Shown: piece after piece, positions 49,524 to 56,732 of the stretch | How the letters are laid out: each line of letters begins with the position of its first letter | Numbering within the stretch: position 1 is the stretch's first letter | NCBI GenBank assembly: GCA_052388275.1 | Contig: JBQTII010000021.1 | Location: forward strand, 7,571 to 71,570 | DNA length: 64,000 nucleotides | Reading direction: 5' to 3' | Source: JBQTII01 sp052388275 | Lineage (GTDB): Bacteria; Actinomycetota; Actinomycetes; Sporichthyales; Sporichthyaceae | Notes under the pieces: model-generated | What the model was told of the DNA's origin: nothing | The model's input: the letters and a program-made list of their open reading frames with translations, nothing else | The model's database searches: none | Position numbers and translations under genes: made by a program

Positions 49524-50837
49524 TCAGCGGCGACCCGGGCTCGGCAACACCGTCGCCCGCCCCCGGCCGAACCGGATCCGCATGCCCGGGTCGCACTGGA
49601 TGTTGCGCCCGACCGGCACCTCGCACACCCGCCCGTCCGGCCCGGTCGCCATCCACGCCTTGTCCGTGAGATTGCGGATCCCCCACCGGGTCGGGTCGGT
49701 CGGGCGGCGGGTCATCTCCCCCACCGGCATGGAGGCATCGGGGTCACCGCCGAAATGGTCCGACCACACCCGGGTCAGCGGGCCCACCGCGATCCGCTTG
49801 TGCCCGATCTGAACCGAGCACGGCGCGTCGTTGACGTGCCCGCACCGCACGCAGGCCCGGCTCGGTTCCTCCCAGTCGACGAAGATCACCCCGCCGCAAT
49901 GCCCGCACTCCGTCAGCGAATCGCGCAGCCGCAACATCGCCGAGGCCCAGATCCCCTCCGCGACCCGCGCGTCCGGGTCCTGCAGACCGGGCCCGAAGGC
50001 CTCACAGAACAGCTCGCGCAGGAAGGTCGGGTAGTGCTGCCAGTACCGCTGCGGCGTGTCCTGGACCGGGCGATTGCGGTCGTCCTGGGGATCGAAGATG
50101 AACAGCGGATCCGTGCCGTAGTGCACCAGCTTCCAGGCGTCATCGACGATGCGGTGCTCGGTCTTGCGGCCCTCCAGCGGATCGGCGAAGAACAAAAGGT
50201 AGAACAGCAGGACCGCGAGAGTGTGCCGGTCCGCCCGGGACGACGGCGGGCTCCCGCGCTCGACCCCGAACGCGCGCCGGATGACCTCCGGCGCCATAAA
50301 GCCCACGGTCCCCAGGTAGCGCGCCGACGGGTCCACCACGAGGCGTTCGCTGGCATCGATGATCAGGTCCCCGGTCGCCGGAACGACCAGCACGCAGCCG
50401 AAGTCGAGGTTCTGGTATCGCAGCCCGCGCGTCCGCAGCCGGCCGAGCTCCGCGGCGAGGTGGCGGCAGGCCGTCAGGGTCGCGTTGGTCGACCACGCGA
50501 CCGGCAAACCGTCCGCGGCGCGGCCTACCATCACGTCCAGCAAAGTGACGTACTCCGGCGGCCGCAGCGGCATCAGGTACCCGAAATCCGGATGGCCCGG
50601 CACGCTTGCCAGGGCTATTGGCCACAGGAACCGCTCGCTCGGCGGGCCGTAGTCGATCAGCTTGGCCAGACTGTCGTACTGGGTGCGGTCGGCCATCTTG
50701 TACCACTTGAGCGCGTACGAATTACCCACGTGGTCACCCACTTCGAACACGAAAGTCTGCCCGTCCTCGCCCAGCGAATGCCCGACGACCACCCGGCCGC
50801 CGCCGGTGATGTCGACGGCTGTGTTCGGCGCGAGCAC
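49524..50837 (-). CDS. TerY-type protein kinase-like protein with C-terminal zinc ribbon, probable pseudokinase
   Basis: A 437-residue protein from GTG 50837 with GGAGG five bases upstream. The kinase-like N-lobe has a Gly loop (GHSLGEDGQTFVFEV) and a Lys in YALKWYK (K44). The catalytic loop, RDISFGNV in related TerY-associated kinases, reads YQNLDFGCV (141-149), so the catalytic Asp position is Asn and the following Asn is Cys. The metal Asp remains in LIIDASE. FMAPEV at 180-185 is normal. A zinc ribbon follows (C311/C314, C329/C332), then a ~65-residue beta region resembling the FHA-like end of these kinases. No vWA (TerY) or PP2C partner adjoins; it lies between cobT and cobU on the same strand. 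Confidence 0.8.
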   Translation of the reverse strand: MLAPNTAVDITGGGRVVVGHSLGEDGQTFVFEVGDHVGNSYALKWYKMADRTQYDSLAKLIDYGPPSERFLWPIALASVPGHPDFGYLMPLRPPEYVTLLDVMVGRAADGLPVAWSTNATLTACRHLAAELGRLRTRGLRYQNLDFGCVLVVPATGDLIIDASERLVVDPSARYLGTVGFMAPEVIRRAFGVERGSPPSSRADRHTLAVLLFYLLFFADPLEGRKTEHRIVDDAWKLVHYGTDPLFIFDPQDDRNRPVQDTPQRYWQHYPTFLRELFCEAFGPGLQDPDARVAEGIWASAMLRLRDSLTECGHCGGVIFVDWEEPSRACVRCGHVNDAPCSVQIGHKRIAVGPLTRVWSDHFGGDPDASMPVGEMTRRPTDPTRWGIRNLTDKAWMATGPDGRVCEVPVGRNIQCDPGMRIRFGRGRATVLPSPGRR

Positions 50838-50856
50838 CCCGACCTCCGCATCTCAA

Positions 50857-50890
50857 CACCCCTCGGGGCGGATCGGCCCGCCCCGAGGTG
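50857..50890. terminator. Strong GC hairpin between cobU and the kinase-like gene
   Basis: CACCCCTCGGGGCGG at 50857-50871 pairs with CCGCCCCGAGGTG at 50878-50890 with one unpaired base. It lies 20 bases before the kinase-like start on the minus strand, so it could terminate the cobU transcript or act in the leader of the kinase-like gene. There is no T-run. Confidence 0.5.
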
Positions 50891-51060
50891 CTGCTGGGAA
50901 CCACGGTGACAGTGCTGCCAGGGCCCCGGCATCCCCAAAATGCGCCAAGTGCGTGCGCGGCGGACCAGTGATCGTCCTGCTACGCCGCAGGGGTGTCGGC
51001 TGGGGATCCGTACTGCATCAGAGGTGACGACCGTTGCGCCCAGATCGCCCACCGGTTTCG

Positions 51061-51642
51061 TTAGCTTGGGCCGTCGGGATTGTGCAGCGGGAGCAGGCGT
51101 CCGGCAACCACCAGGTACACCTCGTCCGCGACCGCCGCCAGCTCCTGGTTCAGCCGGCCGAGCTCGTCCCGAAAGCGTCGACCGGACTGGTGAGCGGGCA
51201 CGACGCCGAGCCCGACCTCATTACTGACCGCGATCACTGTGCCCGGAGCGGCTGCCCACGCGCCGATCAGCGCCTCGGTGCGTCGCCGCAGTGCCCTCTG
51301 CGCTGCGCCCGAGGTCCACTGCGCGTCATCCCACGCGTGGCAGGAGTCCATCGCCCGGTTCAGCCACAGCGCCAGGCAGTCGATCAGGACGACGCCGGGC
51401 AGCGCCAGCGACTCGCGCAGGTCCGGAGTCTCCAGCGTGCTCCAGGTCGACGGGCGTCGCTCGCGGTGCGCGGCGATCCGGGCCGCCCACTCCGCATCGT
51501 CGCCACGTTCCGGAGCGGTCGCCACATAGGTCACGGGCGCCTCGCCGGCCGCGTTCGCGGCCATTGCCTCCGCCGCCGCGGACTTGCCCGAGCGGGCCCC
51601 GCCGAGCAGCAGGACGCGCCGCGGCGCGATGGGAAGGGTCAT
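51061..51642 (-). CDS. cobU: Adenosylcobinamide kinase / adenosylcobinamide-phosphate guanylyltransferase
   Basis: A 193-residue protein from ATG 51642 (MTLPIAPRRVLLLGGARSGK); the longer frame to 51939 is antisense to the gene at 51666. The P-loop GGARSGKS is at residues 14-21, followed by VTYVATAPERGDDAEWAARI, AAHRERRP (the guanylylated His), LIDCLALWLNR and VSNEVGLGVVPAHQSGRRFR. It phosphorylates and guanylylates adenosylcobinamide to make the CobS substrate. It is separated from cobT and cobS by the kinase-like gene. Confidence 0.95.
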   Translation of the reverse strand: MTLPIAPRRVLLLGGARSGKSAAAEAMAANAAGEAPVTYVATAPERGDDAEWAARIAAHRERRPSTWSTLETPDLRESLALPGVVLIDCLALWLNRAMDSCHAWDDAQWTSGAAQRALRRRTEALIGAWAAAPGTVIAVSNEVGLGVVPAHQSGRRFRDELGRLNQELAAVADEVYLVVAGRLLPLHNPDGPS

Positions 51643-51665
51643 GGCCGTTAGCCTGCCTGAGCACC

Positions 51666-51926
51666 ATGACAAGTGAGCAGGCGAGTGCACAGGCGGACGA
51701 TCCGGGGAGCATCGACATGGCGTGGAGCTGGCGGTACGAGAAGTCCGACGGCAGCGAGGTGATTCCCGTCGCCGGGTCGATCCCGGCGTTCCCCACCCAG
51801 GCCGACGCCGAAAGCTGGATCGGAGAGATCTGGCGTGAGCTGGTCGGCCAGGGTGTCGACGCGGTGACCTTGCTGGAAGGCACTGCGAAGGTTTACGGCC
51901 CGATGTCTTTGCACCCGAGCGAGTAG
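51666..51926 (+). CDS. Small conserved hypothetical protein (86 aa)
   Basis: Begins MTSEQASAQADDPGSIDMAW. The core MAWSWRYEKSDGSEV, FPTQADAESWIGEIWRELVG and GVDAVTLLEGTAKVYGPMSL resembles small proteins found in many actinomycetes; function unknown. No signal peptide or membrane segment. It is divergent from cobU with a 23-bp gap and converges on the DUF3043 gene. Confidence 0.82.
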   Translation: MTSEQASAQADDPGSIDMAWSWRYEKSDGSEVIPVAGSIPAFPTQADAESWIGEIWRELVGQGVDAVTLLEGTAKVYGPMSLHPSE

Positions 51927-51943
51927 CCGATCGCCACATCGGG

Positions 51944-52531
51944 TCAGGGCTTGTGGCCGCGCTGGATACGTGGCTTCGGGGTGCGCAACGACCGCCAGGT
52001 CATCGAGCGCAGCAGTGCGTAGGGGACCGCCCCGCGGCGGCGTTCGGTGGGGAAGCGCCGGCGAATCTCCCGTCGCATCTTCACGGTGAAGAACATGGAG
52101 TCGAAGGCGATGACGACCACCATCACCGACCAGATGTAGCTACCGGCGTTTCCGGCACCGGCGACCAGCAAGACCAAAATGGCCAATGCGCCGGGCAGGA
52201 AGAACTCCGCGGCGGACAGGCGCGAATCGACGAAGTCGCGCACGTAGCGACGCACCGGCCCTTGGTCTCGGTTCGGCAGGTAGCGCTCGTCGCCGTTGAC
52301 CATCGCCTCGCGCATGCTCTTGCGCTCGGCCACCCGCCGGGCCCGGGTGGCCTTGGCCGCGGCGCGGGTGTCCCGTGGGGGCCTGATCCGGTCCTTGCGC
52401 TCCTGCTCAGCCTGGCTGCGCTTGGGCGTGGGCCGGCCCTTGGGAGCCTGCGACGTTGACTCCTTGGTCATCGAAACCGGGGCCGATTCCGGCGCCGTCG
52501 CGGCCGAGCTCTTCGCACGTCGAGTGAACAC
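51944..52531 (-). CDS. DUF3043 membrane protein
   Basis: A 195-residue protein from GTG 52531 (VFTRRAKSSAATAPESAPVS). A long charged N-terminal part (RIRPPRDTRAAAKATRARRV) precedes KSMREAMVNGDERYLPNRDQ, the family's conserved block, then RDFVDSRLSAAEFFLPGALA and two transmembrane helices. The C-terminus is basic. In Streptomyces and relatives this gene is divergent from or adjacent to the pspA module, as here. Function unknown. Confidence 0.9.
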   Translation of the reverse strand: MFTRRAKSSAATAPESAPVSMTKESTSQAPKGRPTPKRSQAEQERKDRIRPPRDTRAAAKATRARRVAERKSMREAMVNGDERYLPNRDQGPVRRYVRDFVDSRLSAAEFFLPGALAILVLLVAGAGNAGSYIWSVMVVVIAFDSMFFTVKMRREIRRRFPTERRRGAVPYALLRSMTWRSLRTPKPRIQRGHKP

Positions 52532-52589
52532 GCGCGCCAGCTTAACAGCGAAGTGACCGGTGGGCCGAACCCTCCTGGACCCCGCAGTG

Positions 52590-52619
52590 CTGACGCGTGA
52601 TACCCCGACTGCATAAGGT
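52590..52619 (+). promoter_or_regulatory. Candidate sigma-70-type promoter for the psp module
   Basis: CTGACG (52590-52595) and TAAGGT (52614-52619) are separated by 18 bp, matching four of six bases at -35 and a TANNNT -10. It lies about 48 bp before the first 80-bp repeat unit, so the micro-ORFs and pspA would be on one transcript. Not tested by alignment. Confidence 0.35.
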
Positions 52620-52666
52620 GGCGGCACTGTTCGGGCAGACGACGTCGATGGAGGGGTCGCGGGTTC

Positions 52667-52750
52667 ATGAGCGAGCGCAGCGAGCGAATCATTAAGGACT
52701 GTGCACAGTCGCTCATTGGGTGGCCGAGCGCTGGCGAGGTCACGCCATGA
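52667..52750 (+). CDS. Putative 27-codon leader micro-ORF 1
   Basis: ATG to TGA, reading MSERSERIIKDCAQSLIG and nine more residues. Its stop overlaps the start of the next micro-ORF as ATGA. Whether it is translated is unknown; the regular chain with a second copy and pspA is what makes it notable. SER-rich starts of this kind are familiar from actinobacterial genomes as a dispersed repeat, so a selfish or regulatory repeat is an alternative. Confidence 0.3.
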   Translation: MSERSERIIKDCAQSLIGWPSAGEVTP

Positions 52751-52826
52751 GCGAGCGCAGCGAGCGAATCATTAAGGACTGTGCACAGTCGCTCATCGGG
52801 TGGCCGAGCGCTAGCGAGGTCACGCG
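52667..52826 (+). repeat. Two 80-bp tandem units abutting the pspA start codon
   Basis: ATGAGC begins unit 1 (52667), unit 2 (52747) and pspA itself (52827), exactly 80 bp apart; the two units differ at three positions. Each ends with GAGGT and an ATG context identical to that of pspA, so each unit supplies a ribosome site for the next start. Each also contains the palindrome ACTGTGCACAGT and an ATGAGCGA / TCGCTCAT inverted repeat that could fold over the start codon. Confidence 0.92.
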
Positions 52827-52830
52827 ATGA
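52747..52830 (+). CDS. Putative 27-codon leader micro-ORF 2, overlapping pspA start
   Basis: Nearly the same peptide as micro-ORF 1, with two residue differences near the end (Ser for Gly, Arg for Pro). Its TGA (52828-52830) overlaps the pspA ATG as ATGA, and GAGG at 52816-52819 inside it serves as the pspA ribosome site. This would couple pspA translation to the leader if translated. Confidence 0.33.
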   Translation: MSERSERIIKDCAQSLIGWPSASEVTR

Positions 52831-53561
52831 GCATGATGCAGCGCATGTCGTTGATCTTCAAAGCCAAGGCCAACAAGGCCCTGGACAAGGCCGAGGACCC
52901 GCGGGAGACCCTGGATTACAGTTATACCAAGCAGCTGGAGATGCTGACCAAGGTCCGCCGGGGCGTGGCCGAGGTGGCGACCTCACGCAAGCGCCTGGAA
53001 CTGCAGGCGCGCCAGCTCGAGCAGCAGTCCGTCAAGCTGGAGGAGCAGGGGCGCAAGGCCCTGGCCATCGGCCGGGAGGACCTGGCCCGCGAGGCGCTGA
53101 CCCGTCGCAGCGGGCTGGCGCAGCAGATCGCGGACCTGAACGCTCAGCATGCTGACCTGCAGGCGCAGGAGGAGAAGCTGGTGATGGCCTCGCAGCGGCT
53201 GCAGGCCAAGGTCGACGCCTTCCGCACCAAGAAGGAGACGATCAAGGCCACTTACACCGCGGCTGAGGCCCAGACCAAGATCAACGAGGCGTTCTCCGGA
53301 ATCTCCGAGGAGATGGGCGACGTCGGCATGGCGATCCAGCGCGCCGAGGACAAGACCGCCACGATGCAGGCCCGCGCCGGCGCGATCGATGAGCTGCTTG
53401 CCTCCGGTGCACTTGATGATCCGACCGGCAGCTCGAAGGACAACCTCACCGCCGAGCTCGACCGGTTGTCCTCGGACTCCGACGTCGAGCTGGAGATGGC
53501 TCGCATGAAGGCCGAGCTTGCCGGTGGCGCGCCCGCGCCCAAGCAGCTCGGCACCAATTAG
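52827..53561 (+). CDS. pspA: PspA/IM30 family envelope-stress protein
   Basis: A 244-residue protein starting MSMMQRMSLIFKAKANKALD. It is almost wholly helical and coiled coil, with the family N-terminal amphipathic helix, PRETLDYSYTKQLEMLTKVR and the ESCRT-III-like helical hairpin (VATSRKRLELQARQLEQQSV, LTRRSGLAQQIADLNAQHAD). PspA coats and stabilises damaged membrane. It heads the pspA-pspAA-htpX-pspAB operon and is preceded by two tandem leader repeats. Confidence 0.95.
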   Translation: MSMMQRMSLIFKAKANKALDKAEDPRETLDYSYTKQLEMLTKVRRGVAEVATSRKRLELQARQLEQQSVKLEEQGRKALAIGREDLAREALTRRSGLAQQIADLNAQHADLQAQEEKLVMASQRLQAKVDAFRTKKETIKATYTAAEAQTKINEAFSGISEEMGDVGMAIQRAEDKTATMQARAGAIDELLASGALDDPTGSSKDNLTAELDRLSSDSDVELEMARMKAELAGGAPAPKQLGTN

Positions 53562-53586
53562 CCCGTGCTACCAACAGGAGATACCC

Positions 53587-53865
53587 GTGATCATTCGCAT
53601 TCTCGGTGAGGGCCAGCTCTCGGTTCCCGACGACATCATCGATGAGCTCAACAAGCTCGACGGCGACGTTGAGGCCGCCATCACGCAGGGCGATGAGAAC
53701 GCGTTCGGTTCCGCGATGGCCGCGCTCCTGGAGTGCGCGCGCGGGGCCGGCACACCCCTGGACGACGATGACCTCATGCCCTCCGATGCGGTCCTGCCGC
53801 CCTCGGACTGCACCCTCGCCGAGGCCCGCGACATGATGAAAGAAGACGGCCTCATCCCGGGTTAG
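53587..53865 (+). CDS. pspAA: PspA-associated protein PspAA
   Basis: A 92-residue protein from GTG 53587 (MIIRILGEGQLSVPDDIIDE), with CAGGAG before the start. The sequence shows the compact PspAA pattern, including LNKLDGDVEAAITQGDENAF and a C-terminal LMPSDAVLPPSDCTLAEARD. PspAA proteins are encoded after pspA in actinobacteria and are needed for its envelope-stress role; the mechanism is not settled. Confidence 0.93.
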   Translation: MIIRILGEGQLSVPDDIIDELNKLDGDVEAAITQGDENAFGSAMAALLECARGAGTPLDDDDLMPSDAVLPPSDCTLAEARDMMKEDGLIPG

Positions 53866-53909
53866 TTCCGAGCGCTGCATCTGATGCGACGACGGAAGGG
53901 GGGTCGGCC

Positions 53910-54827
53910 ATGGCGCACACGCGATACGAGAACGATCGTGGGCTGAGCGCGCGGATGGGCGTGGTCATGTTCGGCATCGGCCTGCTCTATGTGCTGTTCG
54001 CGGTGTTCTTCGTCGCCATCGGGCTCTCACCGGTACTGGTGCTCGTCATCGCCGGCGGGATGCTCGTCGGGCAGTGGTATTTCTCCGACCGCCTTGCGCT
54101 TCGGGCCATGAACGGGCGCGAGGTCACCCCGGCGCAGGCGCCGGAACTGCACGCGATGATCGACCGGCTCTGCGCGCTGGCGGATATGCCCAAACCGCGG
54201 GTGGCGATCGCGGAGACCGACGTGCCCAACGCCTTCGCCACCGGGCGCAGCCCCAGCCGTGCCGTGGTCTGCGTGACGACGGGGATCCTGCGCCGCCTCG
54301 AACGCGACGAGCTCGAGGCGGTGCTCGCCCACGAGCTCGCCCATGTCGCCCACCGCGACGTCAGCGTGATGACGGTGGCCTCGTTCCTGGGTGTACTGGC
54401 CGGGATGATCACCCGTTTCGGGTTGATGGGCGGGCTGGGCAACCGCCGGGGGAACGACAAGAACGGCGCGCTGGTCTTCTTGCTCGTCCTCGTCGTCAGC
54501 GTCGTCGTCTACGTTCTGGCATTTCTGCTCACCCGGGCGCTCTCGCGCTACCGCGAGCTCTCCGCCGACCGCGCCGGGGCGATCCTCATCGGCGCGCCCT
54601 CGGCGCTGGGTTCGGCCCTGCAGAAGATCAGCGGGGAGATGGCCCGGGTGCCCACCCGTGACCTGCGCGCTGCCGAGCCGTTCAACGCCTTCTTCTTCGC
54701 CCCCGCGATCGCCAAAGGGTTTTCGCTCTCCAGCCTGATCTCGACCCACCCGCCGCTGGAGCGCCGCCTGGAGCAACTCGCGCAGATTCAGGCCGACATG
54801 AACCGTCCCGGCCCGGGGATGGGTTAG
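53910..54827 (+). CDS. htpX: Membrane zinc metalloprotease HtpX
   Basis: A 305-residue M48 protease. Two transmembrane helices lie near the N-terminus (residues ~18-60) and two after the active site (~155-205). The zinc motif HELAH is at about residue 140 (VLAHELAHVAHRDVSVM), and the third ligand is the Glu of RYRELSADRAG. It degrades damaged membrane proteins. Its place inside the psp operon fits envelope quality control. Confidence 0.95.
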   Translation: MAHTRYENDRGLSARMGVVMFGIGLLYVLFAVFFVAIGLSPVLVLVIAGGMLVGQWYFSDRLALRAMNGREVTPAQAPELHAMIDRLCALADMPKPRVAIAETDVPNAFATGRSPSRAVVCVTTGILRRLERDELEAVLAHELAHVAHRDVSVMTVASFLGVLAGMITRFGLMGGLGNRRGNDKNGALVFLLVLVVSVVVYVLAFLLTRALSRYRELSADRAGAILIGAPSALGSALQKISGEMARVPTRDLRAAEPFNAFFFAPAIAKGFSLSSLISTHPPLERRLEQLAQIQADMNRPGPGMG

Positions 54828-54830
54828 CGG

Positions 54831-55430
54831 ATGGGTCTGCTCAAGTCCCTCAAGACCGCAATGAGCGGGAAGTCGGCGCCGGCGAGGAACGATCTGGACG
54901 CCTTGTTCGGGCTGCCGGCCGCCGGGATCACGTTGTTGACCGAACTCGGCTTCACCGCCACCGGCACGGGCGCGGTGTGTTTCAAGGCAGCGGCCGGGCA
55001 TGCCTTCGCCCAGACGCAGGCCGAGATCACCGCCCTGCTCGACGCCGACGGCGGGCCCAAGATCGTGACGTCGACGGACTCCTATGGCTATACCTGGATC
55101 CAGTGCGTGGTGGATCCCGGTGAAGGCGCCGACGGCCCGGACCTCGCGGCGCTCGCCACCGATCTGCATGCGGTGAACTCCACGCTGGAGGCCGCCGGCT
55201 TCGGCGCGAGTCTGCTGTGTTCGCTGGTCCCGTTCACCGGACCCGAGGGCCGCCACCTGGCGCTGGTCTACCTCTACAAGCAGGGCACCTGGTACCCGTT
55301 CGCCCCCACCGGTGAACCGCACCGCGACACCACCTTCGAGTTCACCGTCCGGGACGCGCTCACCGGTGAGCTGCCGATCGAAGCGGACGTCTCCCGCTGG
55401 TTCCCAGTATGGGGCGCCCCCGGCCTCTGA
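54831..55430 (+). CDS. pspAB: PspA-associated protein PspAB
   Basis: A 199-residue protein starting MGLLKSLKTAMSGKSAPARN three bases after the htpX stop. It has the family's DALFGLPAAGITLLTELGFT opening and conserved ALVYLYKQGTWYPFAP toward the C-terminus, then FEFTVRDALTGELPIEAD. It is a soluble partner in the actinobacterial psp module; function is inferred only from context. A hairpin terminator follows the stop. Confidence 0.92.
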   Translation: MGLLKSLKTAMSGKSAPARNDLDALFGLPAAGITLLTELGFTATGTGAVCFKAAAGHAFAQTQAEITALLDADGGPKIVTSTDSYGYTWIQCVVDPGEGADGPDLAALATDLHAVNSTLEAAGFGASLLCSLVPFTGPEGRHLALVYLYKQGTWYPFAPTGEPHRDTTFEFTVRDALTGELPIEADVSRWFPVWGAPGL

Positions 55431-55463
55431 CAGCCGTCTGCGGCGCCTGCCGGCGTTCTCGTC

Positions 55464-55500
55464 GAGGAGCCGACACACAGTGCAGTGTCGGCGCCTCCTC
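55464..55500 (+). terminator. Intrinsic terminator-like hairpin after pspAB
   Basis: GAGGAGCCGACAC (55464-55476) pairs with GTGTCGGCGCCTCCTC (55485-55500) with a small bulge and an 8-nt loop. It lies 34 bp after the pspAB stop and probably ends the psp operon. There is no T-run. Confidence 0.6.
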
Positions 55501-55569
55501 GGCCTTGCAATGCATCCCGGCAGATCACCGCATACGACCGCCACTCAAGTGCGCCGATAGTGTGCGCAG

Positions 55570-56670
55570 GTGGCCCAGGATTTCTTCGACGACACCCGGC
55601 TGGAAGACCCGGACGCGCTCGCCGGCGCTGACGAGTTGCTGCGCAACCTCGCCGAGGGTGGAGCGCGGATCCGGCACGAGGTGAACGCCGCGCACGATGC
55701 GATGGCGGCCCTGGCCGGGGCGCCGCGTCCGCGAGCTGTGGTGGCCGCCGGTACCGACGCCCGCCTGCTGAGGGCGGTGCTCGAGCCCTGGTGCCCGGTG
55801 CCCTTCGTGGCCTGGCCCGGACCGAGCCTGCCCGGCTGGGCCGGCGCGCTGGACCTGGTCGTGGTGATCGCCCCCGGCGGGCACAACGTCGAGGCCGCCT
55901 CTGCCGCCGCGGAGGCCGTACGGCGAGGGTGCAGCCTGTTGGTCTCCGCCCCGGCCCAGTCCCCGCTCGCGGAGGCCTCGGCCTCGCGATCCACCGTGCT
56001 GTTCCCGACCCAGACCAAGGACGTCCTCGCGGTCGCCGTTGTCGCACTACAGGCGCTGCACAGCCTCGCCCTGGGCCCGGAGGTCGACGCCGAGGAGGTC
56101 GCCGCCTGCCTGGTGCAGGCGGCCCTGGACTGCGGTCCGCTGCGCGACCTCTCGCGCAACCCCGCCAAGGAGCTCGCGGTCACCCTGGCCGATTCCGTCC
56201 CGCTCATCTGGGGCGGCTCGGTGCTCGCGGCCCGCGCGGGGCGCCGGTTCGCGGAGGCCATGCGTCAGGCCAGCGGGCGCACCGCCCTCGCCGCCGACGC
56301 CGAGCACCTGCTGCCGGTGATCGCGTCGGCCGCCGCCCAGCGCGACATCTTCGCCGACCCGTTTGACGACGGCCCCCCCGAGCGTCGCCCGTTTCTGATC
56401 GTGCTCGACGACGGCAGCGAGGACCCCGCGATTCGCACCCGCCGCAGCCGCCTGCTGGCGGCCGCCGAGGAGTACGGCGTGCGGCACCGTGTGCTGACCT
56501 GGTCCGAAGGCGGGCCGGTCAGCCGCTACGCCGCCTTGCTGGCCACCGGCCAGTACGCCGCAGTTTACCTTGCCCTGGGCCTAGGCCGCTTGACCAGACC
56601 CACCGTCGCCTCGGGCGCCGCCTCGGGCACCTCCTCGGGCACCTCCTCGGGCACCTCCGTAGCGTCCTAA
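55570..56670 (+). CDS. SIS-domain (TobH / phosphomannose isomerase-like) protein
   Basis: A 366-residue protein from GTG 55570 (VAQDFFDDTRLEDPDALAGA); TAGTGT lies six bases upstream, a leaderless pattern. It has two SIS-like alpha/beta parts (RPRAVVAAGTDARLLRAVLE, DLVVVIAPGGHNVEAASAAA, then VTLADSVPLIWGGSVLAARA), as in the TobH/PgiPmi proteins encoded near phosphomannomutase genes in actinobacteria. No manB or manA neighbours are in the window. The active-site Thr/Ser and Glu of true isomerases are not clear, so a non-catalytic or different sugar-phosphate role is possible. The C-terminus ends in repeated SGTS. Confidence 0.85.
   Translation: MAQDFFDDTRLEDPDALAGADELLRNLAEGGARIRHEVNAAHDAMAALAGAPRPRAVVAAGTDARLLRAVLEPWCPVPFVAWPGPSLPGWAGALDLVVVIAPGGHNVEAASAAAEAVRRGCSLLVSAPAQSPLAEASASRSTVLFPTQTKDVLAVAVVALQALHSLALGPEVDAEEVAACLVQAALDCGPLRDLSRNPAKELAVTLADSVPLIWGGSVLAARAGRRFAEAMRQASGRTALAADAEHLLPVIASAAAQRDIFADPFDDGPPERRPFLIVLDDGSEDPAIRTRRSRLLAAAEEYGVRHRVLTWSEGGPVSRYAALLATGQYAAVYLALGLGRLTRPTVASGAASGTSSGTSSGTSVAS
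56609..56657 (+). repeat. 12-bp tandem repeat in the 3' end of the SIS gene
   Basis: About four copies of CCTCGGGCACCT-type units encode SGAASGTSSGTSSGTS at the C-terminus of the SIS protein. Because 12 is a multiple of three, copy-number change would keep frame and only vary the tail. Confidence 0.8.
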
Positions 56671-56732
56671 TTGGTGGTCGCTATCGCGACACCTATGCGG
56701 ACGCTACGTGTGCGGAGCGGGCGGAGCGGGCG

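Noticed and set aside
48192..50909. 905-codon plus-strand open frame
   Set aside because: Antisense shadow of cobS, cobT and the kinase-like gene.
50838..51060. Cobalamin riboswitch in the cob cluster
   Set aside because: No B12-box-like sequence was found here or upstream of cobU; only a GC hairpin is present.
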